A stretch of 6,490 nucleotides of DNA, taken from the NCBI GenBank assembly GCA_002358875.1, contig DEPS01000002.1:2552-9041 (forward strand), given 5' to 3'. The DNA is from Lachnospiraceae bacterium UBA3386. GTDB lineage: Bacteria; Bacillota; Clostridia; Lachnospirales; Lachnospiraceae. A model generated the notes under the pieces. It made no database searches and was not told the DNA's origin. It saw nothing but the letters and a program-made list of their open reading frames with translations. A program made the translations under genes and the position numbers. Below are positions 1 to 4,619 of the stretch, one piece after another; the first letter of the stretch is position 1, and the number at the start of each line of letters is the position of its first letter.

Positions 1-338
1 TCCCCGTATCCCATATCCTCAATCACCAGGTTACGCAGGGGGTCGCTGGTCAGGATATATGAAAAAATACCAGAGATCCTGCTTGTGAGATTTTTATTGG
101 TCCCAGATCCCGTCACGGAATTGACCGTAAAGGTAGAGTAGGTCTCATAATAAGGCGAATAAGTACGCTTTGCTATATAAAAGCCCACTGTCCCCAGGAT
201 ACTGATGATTGCAAGGAACAGCCATCCGTATCTCCTGATCCCGCTCAGGATATCGAACAGAATGCGTAGATAATCTATTTCTCCTGCTCCTGATGAATTA
301 TCTTCATAGACTTCAGCGCTTTGCGTAATGTCCTGCAT
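1..338 (-). CDS. Wzz/CpsC-like polysaccharide chain-length determinant protein (N-terminal part, cut by window edge)
   Basis: Only the first 112 codons are in the window; the gene runs off the left edge. The product begins MQDITQSAEVYEDN, continues with EIDYLRILFDILSG at residues 20-33, then has a hydrophobic membrane segment at about 38-56, followed by YSPYYETYSTFTV at about 60-72. An IDYLRIL-type lead-in, a membrane helix and a Y-x-x-x-x-T-F-x-V strand are the layout of the Wzz/CpsC N-terminus. Such proteins set polysaccharide chain length from the outer face of the membrane and often activate a partner tyrosine kinase; that role is inferred from the family. The ATG at 336-338 lies 5 nt after a GGAGG (344-348) and inside the 3' end of the upstream kinase gene, a 26-bp overlap, so translation is probably coupled. 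This is a second Wzz-type protein besides the fused one upstream. Whether it has a kinase or other C-terminal domain cannot be seen. Confidence 0.82.
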   Translation of the reverse strand, partial: MQDITQSAEVYEDNSSGAGEIDYLRILFDILSGIRRYGWLFLAIISILGTVGFYIAKRTYSPYYETYSTFTVNSVTGSGTNKNLTSRISGIFSYILTSDPLRNLVIEDMGYG

Positions 339-1845
339 ACCGCCCTCCGTAACCGTATCCGTAGCCATACCCGTATCCGCGGCGCTTCATACCGAAGCCT
401 CCTGTCCTGTTGAAATTATAGACAGAGCCAAGGACCTTCCTTTTGCCTCCGAGTGAATCAATACAGTCGTTAATATCCCCCGCCTCCATATAGTGCTGGC
501 GCACCACGATAACGGATCCGTCCGCCATGGGCGCAAGTTCCTCCGCATCTGAAACAAGGCTGACCGGAACTGTATCTACGATAATAATGTCCGCCTCCTC
601 CCTCAGAAAAGCCAGAACCCTTCTGATTCCACTGGCATACTGCTCCGCCGCCTGGGGCAGAGCTTTTTTCATCAGCACAGCATCCAGATTGGTGCCGGGA
701 ATCCTGTACATAAGGCTCCTAATCTCTTCGTCGTTTCCGACACCGGTGCTGGTCTTTACATCCTCTCCCTTTTTTTTATCCGCCCTGAGGTACTCCTCCA
801 GTCCCCTGAAATCCTCCTCTTTGGCATTCAGGATCTTAAAATCGGCAGGCTTACGGAAGTCCATATCCACAAGCACCACCTTCCTATCACTCTGGGACAT
901 AGCCAGTGCGATGTTTACAGCAGTCGTCGACTTTCCCTCATTCTCCGCGCAGCTCGAGATCAGCAAAACCTTCATCCCCTTATCTGACATCTCGTTGGCC
1001 AGCCTTACCGCGAGCTTGCGGATACTCTCCGAATACCTGAAGCTCACAAGTGGATCCGTAATCAGGATGCTGTCCTCATCCCTGTCCCTGCGGCGCTTTC
1101 CAATCCGGAGACGAAATCTCCTGTGTTTTTTCTCAAATGGAACCGCCTCAAGAAGCGAAGCGTCAATCTTCGATTCCGCTTCCTTTCTGCTGCGCACTGT
1201 GTCACGTATATAGGACAGAAAGGCCAGTAGTGCGCAGATGGCGGCGAAAGCACCTGCGCCTGCCAGCAGGGAGTTGTACAGGATCTTGAAGGGCCTCTCC
1301 ACGCGCTCGGGCACGGTCGGATTTTCCAACACAGACAACTCTATACCTCCCAGCAGCTCGCTGGAATATTTGGAATAATTTTTAATGATAGAAGCACATT
1401 CCATATAAGAGATATAAGGTGTCTGGGCTCTGACCGTGACCTTGAGGATATTTGACTGGCCCAGAAGGGAAGACGTGACCGTACCCTGAAATTTGTCGAG
1501 CCGCAGTTCTTTTGCCACGAGCCCCTTGAGCTCAGCACTGTTCATAACGCCGCCAAGCTTGGAAGCCGTTTCTGATGAATTGAGGTTCTGCTGGGCGTAC
1601 TCATCTGTATAGTAGATGACGTCCTCCATGCCTTCATAGGCATTGAGGATGACCAGGGTCGCCGTGGTCGCGTATTCCTGCTGGGGATGCAGATAACTCA
1701 TGACGACATAAGCCAGCATCACAGCCGCCGCAGTGAAGGTCAGGACCGAGAACCACTGCGAGGCCACATCCGCGATCATCGTATATACATTAACGTTCTG
1801 CAGGGGCTCAGCCATCTGCCGTCCCCTTATCTGCCTTTCCTGCAT
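313..1845 (-). CDS. Fused Wzz-domain / CpsD-type bacterial tyrosine kinase (BY-kinase) for exopolysaccharide assembly
   Basis: This 510-aa protein combines an N-terminal Wzz/CpsC region with a cytoplasmic BY-kinase domain. Membrane helices lie at about 31-51 and 190-212. Between them are YATTATLVI (58-66) and the proline-containing NPTVPERVERPF (175-186), typical of the Wzz periphery. The kinase domain shows Walker A ENEGKSTT (301-308, Lys305), Walker A' VVLVDMDFR (323-331, Asp327/Asp329) and Walker B DIIIVD (419-424, Asp424). The C-terminus is a Tyr/Gly cluster with seven tyrosines in the last 20 residues (491, 493, 495, 497, 499, 503, 507), the usual autophosphorylation tail. Firmicutes usually split these parts into CpsC and CpsD; here they are fused, as in proteobacterial Wzc. 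The loop lacks the Pro-Gly seen before EGKS in many CpsD proteins, and Walker B reads DTVPV rather than DTPPV. An alternative start is Met11 (1813-1815), which has AAGGGG 7 nt upstream. It probably controls polymer length by cycles of phosphorylation; no cognate phosphatase gene is visible. Confidence 0.9.
   Translation of the reverse strand: MQERQIRGRQMAEPLQNVNVYTMIADVASQWFSVLTFTAAAVMLAYVVMSYLHPQQEYATTATLVILNAYEGMEDVIYYTDEYAQQNLNSSETASKLGGVMNSAELKGLVAKELRLDKFQGTVTSSLLGQSNILKVTVRAQTPYISYMECASIIKNYSKYSSELLGGIELSVLENPTVPERVERPFKILYNSLLAGAGAFAAICALLAFLSYIRDTVRSRKEAESKIDASLLEAVPFEKKHRRFRLRIGKRRRDRDEDSILITDPLVSFRYSESIRKLAVRLANEMSDKGMKVLLISSCAENEGKSTTAVNIALAMSQSDRKVVLVDMDFRKPADFKILNAKEEDFRGLEEYLRADKKKGEDVKTSTGVGNDEEIRSLMYRIPGTNLDAVLMKKALPQAAEQYASGIRRVLAFLREEADIIIVDTVPVSLVSDAEELAPMADGSVIVVRQHYMEAGDINDCIDSLGGKRKVLGSVYNFNRTGGFGMKRRGYGYGYGYGYGGRYAGHYAKR
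339..348 (-). promoter_or_regulatory. Ribosome binding site for the second Wzz gene, embedded in kinase coding sequence
   Basis: Read on the minus strand, GGAGGGCGGT precedes the ATG at 336-338, with 5 nt between GGAGG and ATG. The same bases encode Gly500-Gly501-Arg502 of the kinase tail. This fixes the start of the downstream gene and implies translational coupling. Confidence 0.75.
346..375 (-). repeat. Tandem 6-nt repeat coding Tyr-Gly dipeptides in the kinase tail
   Basis: Five consecutive TAY-GGN units encode YGYGYGYGYG (residues 491-500 of the kinase). The units differ only at third positions. Such a short in-frame repeat could gain or lose Tyr-Gly units without breaking the frame, changing the number of phosphorylatable tyrosines. 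That consequence is inferred. Confidence 0.75.
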
Positions 1846-1878
1846 ACTGATTACTCTTCCGCCTCCTGCCGATCCGCT

Positions 1879-2904
1879 CTACTCGTCATCCTCGCTGTCC
1901 TCGTCTTCCTGCTCTTCCTGCTCTTGGGACGATTCCCGCTCTGAATATTTCCCGTCTTCTCTGTCTTCCACCTTTTCGTCTGTCACGACGACGTACAGCG
2001 TGACCTCCGCAGTCCCGACATCCTCGTCCTCGTCGTCATGAAAAAAGTATTTTACACGATAAAAACCGGTCGTCGAAGTGTCCACCTCGCCGCTGATCTC
2101 CACATAATCACTATCCATCGTGCTCACTTTCTTCAGTTCCTTTTGGCGCTCCTTGGACATCTTTTTGGTATCGATCTCCACCCCGTAGGTTCCGCCCTTT
2201 TCCACAAAGGTGTAAGCCCTGGAGCCGATAACACAATTTTTCATATATTCCTGAGGATCAAAATCAGAGTCCTTTTCCAAATACACGAGATAATCCGTCA
2301 GATTCAGCTGAGGTCTCCCCATCTCCACCTTCTCATCGTAAATAGAGATGGTAACAGGGAGATAAGAGATGCCTCCGGCACTGTTGGTGACCTTCAGCCG
2401 CACATCGTACTCGCCGATATAACTGGTATCGATCTGCTCGTTCGTCACCATTCGAATCCTGCGTGTGACATTCCCGTCCAGGCAGTCCTCCGCGGTCACC
2501 CCCTGCAGCACATTTTTCGTATTTAAAGGAAATGACAGGGGATTTCTGAGGTGAAAACGGGGAGAGATATAGTCCGAGTAAACCAGCTCCCTCTTTTTAT
2601 GAACGACATGGTTGTCGGAATCAACGGCCACATAATTGACCGCCCTGTGACTATATCCCGTAAAGGGTCCGACCGACTCCACGATAATCGAATTTGACAC
2701 GTCGCCGTCTGTCGCGTCTCGCGCAGTGATTCCCTTAAGAAGAGCTTTCTCGTCGTCCTTCACACTGACCGTCACCAGATAGTTATCTACTGAAAAGACC
2801 GGGCCGGTATGATCCTTTTCGTACAGTTCCTGACGCATGTAATAACCAAACAATGCCGCCGACAGCACGAAAAGCACAATGCTAACATTCCTGATGATTT
2901 TCAA
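1879..2904 (-). CDS. Membrane-anchored extracellular protein with two Ig-like (DUF5011/HYR-type) repeats and an acidic tail
   Basis: This 341-aa protein starts with a positively charged end (MKIIRN) and an uncleaved-looking hydrophobic helix at about 7-22, so most of it should lie outside the cell. Two homologous repeats are visible: LLKGITARDATDGDVSNSI (55-73) and VLQGVTAEDCLDGNVTRRI (132-150). Each is followed by beta strands ending in patterns such as YDVRLKVTNSAGGIS, as in bacterial Ig-like DUF5011/HYR domains. A third module (about 197-308) begins GRPQLNLTDYLVYL and resembles the module in the preceding gene's product. The last 29 residues hold 17 Asp/Glu. Translation starts at TTG (2902-2904), supported by GGAGGAGG 9 nt upstream; no in-frame ATG occurs before residue 23. 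It lies 33 bp before the kinase gene and 43 bp after the 175-aa gene, so it is in the same operon. A scaffold, sensor or polymer-contacting role outside the membrane is inferred; no enzymatic motif is seen. Confidence 0.85.
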   Translation of the reverse strand: MKIIRNVSIVLFVLSAALFGYYMRQELYEKDHTGPVFSVDNYLVTVSVKDDEKALLKGITARDATDGDVSNSIIVESVGPFTGYSHRAVNYVAVDSDNHVVHKKRELVYSDYISPRFHLRNPLSFPLNTKNVLQGVTAEDCLDGNVTRRIRMVTNEQIDTSYIGEYDVRLKVTNSAGGISYLPVTISIYDEKVEMGRPQLNLTDYLVYLEKDSDFDPQEYMKNCVIGSRAYTFVEKGGTYGVEIDTKKMSKERQKELKKVSTMDSDYVEISGEVDTSTTGFYRVKYFFHDDEDEDVGTAEVTLYVVVTDEKVEDREDGKYSERESSQEQEEQEDEDSEDDE

Positions 2905-2913
2905 CGATTATGT

Positions 2914-2921
2914 CCTCCTCC
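2914..2921 (-). promoter_or_regulatory. Extended Shine-Dalgarno that supports the TTG start of the Ig-like protein gene
   Basis: The minus strand reads GGAGGAGG, then a 9-nt spacer, then TTG at 2902-2904. The spacing and strength decide for the TTG, which directly precedes the membrane-anchor coding sequence. Starting at the first in-frame ATG (residue 23) would delete the anchor. Confidence 0.75.
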
Positions 2922-2947
2922 GGATGAAGTGCTGTAACAGGCACTTC

Positions 2948-3475
2948 TTAATCCTCCACAGTAATCAAAAGTACCTTTTCGTCTGTCTTCCCTGTAATCG
3001 TACTGGTGATCCGATAGGTAAGCTCATATTCCGCCGGTCTGGAAGTACTCACACTTTTATCAAGATGAATATAGTGGTCAAGCATGGACCCGTCCACGTC
3101 CTTCATGGTCTTGATATAATTCATGAAATTGAAATGATCACCGACCTTGAGGTAAATGTGCTCATCTGTGAGCTCCAGGGTCGGTCTGCCCTCCGCCTTG
3201 TTTCGCTCAAACAGTTCGTCGCCCTCCGGCTCTTTATCTTCTTCCGCAACAGCGGCAGTCAGCGCAGTAGCGGCTGTCTCCGCAGTCGCAGCCGCCTCCG
3301 CAGTCGTCGCGCCGCCCCCTGCGTCCTCTCTGACTGAAAATACCCAGGCCAGATGCTCTACGGCAAAAGTCCGGAGGGGTACAGTATCATACTCAAACAC
3401 CATCATCAGGACAATATTTGCAACTGCCGCAGCTGCTACGATTATCTTGAATAATCCCCCAAAAAATTTCCACAT
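2948..3475 (-). CDS. Small membrane-anchored extracellular protein with an alanine-rich stalk, first gene of the polysaccharide operon
   Basis: This 175-aa protein has a short basic N-terminus (MWKFFGGLFK), a membrane helix at about 9-27, and a low-complexity Gly/Ala/Thr/Glu stalk (51-88). Its C-terminal beta-rich module (about 96-175) starts GRPTLELTDEHIYLKVGDHF and ends EKVLLITVED. That module lines up with the third module of the next gene's product (GRPQLNLTDYLVYL ... TLYVVVTDEKVED), so the two are probably paralogous at that end. The ATG (3473-3475) follows a GAGGGTGG ribosome binding site and lies about 50 nt downstream of the predicted transcription start. I do not recognise a named family. 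From position it probably sits at the outer membrane face with the Wzz/kinase machinery; a role in sensing or holding nascent polysaccharide is speculation. Confidence 0.8.
   Translation of the reverse strand: MWKFFGGLFKIIVAAAAVANIVLMMVFEYDTVPLRTFAVEHLAWVFSVREDAGGGATTAEAAATAETAATALTAAVAEEDKEPEGDELFERNKAEGRPTLELTDEHIYLKVGDHFNFMNYIKTMKDVDGSMLDHYIHLDKSVSTSRPAEYELTYRITSTITGKTDEKVLLITVED
3239..3310 (-). repeat. Four imperfect 18-nt tandem repeats coding an alanine-rich stalk
   Basis: The minus strand encodes four consecutive hexapeptides, ATTAEA, AATAET, AATALT and AAVAEE (residues 56-79 of the 175-aa protein). The DNA units share GCGACTGCGGAG-like cores in the first two copies and diverge in the last two. 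The repeat lies between the membrane anchor and the beta-rich module, so its copy number would set stalk length. Confidence 0.7.
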
Positions 3476-3533
3476 ACCACCCTCGAATAATATATAAAAC
3501 AGCGGAGTAAAAAGCTACTATAACAATCAATGT

Positions 3534-3562
3534 ATTTTATCTAAAAATATAGTTTTCGTCAA
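3534..3562 (-). promoter_or_regulatory. Sigma-A type promoter of the polysaccharide operon
   Basis: On the minus strand a -35 box TTGACG (3557-3562) is separated by exactly 17 bp from a -10 box TAAAAT (3534-3539), each one base from consensus. Transcription would start near 3527, leaving a leader of about 50 nt before the ATG at 3475. The spacer is AT-rich. It lies at the only sizeable gap upstream of the operon. Confidence 0.75.
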
Positions 3563-3581
3563 TTCAGGACAACAAAGCGAT

Positions 3582-3599
3582 GGAAAGGTTGGCCTTTTC
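3582..3599. promoter_or_regulatory. Inverted repeat just upstream of the operon promoter
   Basis: GGAAAGG-TTGG-CCTTTTC forms a 7-pair stem (one G-T pair) with a 4-nt loop, centred about 30 bp upstream of the -35 box. It could be an operator, or, read on the plus strand, a weak terminator-like hairpin with a short T run. The sequence alone does not decide. Confidence 0.3.
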
Positions 3600-3714
3600 T
3601 ACAGTTAAATATCGTAGACACAATTCTTGTTCTTCTGAAAATATATACTATATCACTGCTTTCGTCCATACATCACAAGATGGATCAACCATCGCTGAAT
3701 CATAAAGGAGTATC

Positions 3715-3795
3715 ATGATCGTCCTGTCCCGTGCCCCGATCCTGGTATTGGGAGGGGCTGCAAGCAGCGCACTGATCCTGTATCAGTCGGCATGA
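3715..3795 (+). CDS. Possible 26-residue hydrophobic small protein
   Basis: An ATG at 3715 follows AAAGGAG (3704-3710) at 4 nt and opens 26 codons ending in TGA. The product begins MIVLSRAPILVLGG and ends SALILYQSA: almost wholly hydrophobic with one Arg, enough for a single membrane helix. It is the only plus-strand candidate, is divergent from the polysaccharide operon, and overlaps the 3' end of the minus-strand 70-aa ORF tail to tail by 13 bp. The segment is GC-rich compared with the AT-rich DNA just to its left. A weak promoter could be TTGTTC (3627-3632), 16 bp, TATATC (3649-3654). I recognise no family. It could be a type I toxin-like or leader peptide, or chance. Confidence 0.3.
   Translation: MIVLSRAPILVLGGAASSALILYQSA
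3771..3787. other. Perfect 6-bp inverted repeat at converging ORF ends
   Basis: ACTGAT-CCTGT-ATCAGT is a perfect 6-bp inverted repeat with a 5-nt loop. It contains the stop codon of the minus-strand 70-aa ORF and ends 5 bp before the stop codon of the plus-strand 26-codon ORF. There is no T tract on either side, so it is not a standard intrinsic terminator. Confidence 0.3.
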
Positions 3796-3995
3796 AGTTC
3801 TCCGCTCTTATATTTCAAAAGCAATTCCTTCAAGAATGCTCTGTTTGAAGACGCCTTTATCGCATCTTCCCTTCTTCCATGTTGGAGCAGAAAACCGAAG
3901 AGTGCTGCCGTCTTCTTTTGTCCTTGCTCTCGGCCTTGCTCCAGGCCTTGTTCAAGAATCTCATCGGCTTTCGTTCTCAACAAATTTCCGGTCAT
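3783..3995 (-). CDS. Small protein resembling a free-standing C-terminal segment of Rpn/PD-(D/E)XK nuclease family proteins
   Basis: The 70-aa product starts MTGNLLRTKADEILEQG. It has a Glu-Gln-Gly repeat (LEQGLEQGREQGQ, about 17-26), then a helical tail with GRREDAIKASSNRAFLKELL at about 40-59. The charged EQG repeat followed by a GR-x-ED-x-x-x-A tail matches my recollection of C-termini of Rpn (PD-(D/E)XK transposase-like) proteins in Clostridia; I cannot verify it by search. No nuclease motifs are present. The ATG has a near-perfect ribosome binding site, AAGGGGGTGA (4000-4009), with 7 nt between GGGGG and ATG. That argues for real translation rather than passive decay. It lies 108 bp after the 85-aa gene. 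It may be a remnant, or a small stand-alone protein comparable to the internally started RpnS antitoxins. Confidence 0.5.
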   Translation of the reverse strand: MTGNLLRTKADEILEQGLEQGREQGQKKTAALFGFLLQHGRREDAIKASSNRAFLKELLLKYKSGELHAD

Positions 3996-3999
3996 GCTC

Positions 4000-4009
4000 T
4001 CACCCCCTT
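4000..4009 (-). promoter_or_regulatory. Near-perfect Shine-Dalgarno for the 70-aa ORF
   Basis: The minus strand reads AAGGGGGTGA, one mismatch from the ideal AAGGAGGTGA, with a good distance to the ATG at 3993-3995. It is the strongest ribosome binding site in the right half of the window, and it fronts what would otherwise look like a gene fragment. Confidence 0.65.
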
Positions 4010-4103
4010 TTTTTCTTTGTATGTCATACTACCTTCCATAAACTATTTTCTTTATTTTGACCCTAAGAATTTACTCTAATATTTTTGAAAATCGGAAAAG
4101 AAG

Positions 4104-4361
4104 TTACTTATAATGCCGCATCGTATCATCGACTATGGCCTTGATCAGTTCTTCTTCATTCTTAAAGCCCTTTGGCAGCTTGAATCCCATAGAATACCAT
4201 GCGCCGGGGTAATCCCATTTCTTCATTATATAGTCATCAATCGTGCGGCTGTCGATCACAAGGGGAATTTTCGGGTTGACCAGCCTGGCGCGCCTCAGTG
4301 CTTCATCTCTGATTTCTTCAATCCTTTTTTCATCCTGGTGGATATAGTTTATTTCAGACAT
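4104..4361 (-). CDS. Hypothetical 85-aa protein, last gene of the methyltransferase operon
   Basis: The product begins MSEINYIHQDEKRIEEIRDEA, a charged and probably helical N-terminus. A middle part follows with VNPKIPLVIDSRTIDDYIMKKWDYPGAW (28-55, quoted in pieces: VNPKIPLVIDSR at 28-39, then TIDDYIMKKW), then FKLPKGFKNEEELIKAIVDDTMRHYK-like helices to the end. There is no signal peptide, membrane segment or motif I recognise, so it is probably cytosolic. The ATG (4359-4361) follows GGAGA at 7 nt. It starts 21 bp after the stop of the DUF1653 gene, so it is probably co-transcribed. Its small size and position suggest an accessory partner of the upstream genes, but no function can be assigned. 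Confidence 0.7.
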   Translation of the reverse strand: MSEINYIHQDEKRIEEIRDEALRRARLVNPKIPLVIDSRTIDDYIMKKWDYPGAWYSMGFKLPKGFKNEEELIKAIVDDTMRHYK

Positions 4362-4382
4362 TCTACAGTCTCCAGCATTGAG

Positions 4383-4619
4383 TTATTCCTCGTTAATCGG
4401 TGCAAACCTCTTATACTTCTTTCCGTCCAGTTCCACGGTTTCATTCCACATATCAGCTGGCCTTGTCCACAGGCCGCCGTCACCGTACAGAGCGCGATAA
4501 ACCACCATCGGAGACTCATCCTCCGAATGGCGTGCTATGCCGATCACCTCATACTCGTTTCCCTTGAAGTGACGGTAGCGTCCGAGAGGGATTGAGTTGA
4601 TTGCTTCTTCGTATGTCAT
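4383..4619 (-). CDS. DUF1653 family protein
   Basis: The 78-aa product carries the DUF1653 signature: LGRYRHFKGNEYEVIGIARH (12-31), followed by SED, VVYRALYGDGGLWTRP (39-54), and ETVELDGKKYKRF near the end. The match covers the whole expected length (about 65-75 aa), so the gene is complete. The biochemical function of DUF1653 is unknown to me. It is small, soluble and beta-rich, and resembles RNA/DNA- or ligand-binding small folds only in size. The ATG (4617-4619) overlaps the stop of the upstream gene as ATGA, so it is probably translated by ribosomes finishing the 172-aa gene. The context suggests it works with that protein and perhaps with the methyltransferase. Confidence 0.88.
   Translation of the reverse strand: MTYEEAINSIPLGRYRHFKGNEYEVIGIARHSEDESPMVVYRALYGDGGLWTRPADMWNETVELDGKKYKRFAPINEE
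4616..4619 (-). promoter_or_regulatory. ATGA stop/start overlap coupling the 172-aa gene and DUF1653
   Basis: The minus strand reads ATGA: TGA ends the 172-aa gene and ATG starts DUF1653. This is a classic termination-reinitiation arrangement and implies matched amounts of both proteins. Confidence 0.8.

Larger units (their letters stand above)
3476..3714. other. AT-rich intergenic control region between the polysaccharide operon and the accessory cassette
   Basis: This stretch holds the minus-strand promoter at 3534-3562, the inverted repeat at 3582-3599, a possible weak plus-strand promoter around 3627-3654 and the ribosome binding site of the 26-codon ORF. A short inverted repeat, GATGG-ATCAA-CCATC, lies at 3679-3693. 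I see no tRNA, riboswitch, insertion-sequence end or convincing intrinsic terminator in it. Confidence 0.6.

Noticed and set aside
527..1213. Plus-strand open frame of 228 codons opposite the kinase domain
   Set aside because: It is Ser-rich and lies antisense to a clear BY-kinase with intact Walker motifs; it has no recognisable domain and is a shadow of the real gene.
2038..2526. Plus-strand open frame of 162 codons opposite the Ig-like protein gene
   Set aside because: His/Ile-rich composition with no family resemblance; the minus-strand frame has repeats, an anchor and operon context.
2879..3497. Plus-strand open frames (2879-3337 and 3156-3497) opposite the 175-aa protein gene
   Set aside because: They reflect the low-complexity Ala/Thr/Glu repeat read in antisense; no ribosome binding site or domain supports them.
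3582..3599. Inverted repeat as an intrinsic terminator
   Set aside because: The T run after the stem is only about four bases and no convincing plus-strand gene ends there; kept only as a possible regulatory repeat.
3757..3768. GCTGCAAGCAGC near-palindrome
   Set aside because: Very short loop and it lies within a GC-rich candidate coding stretch; likely chance.
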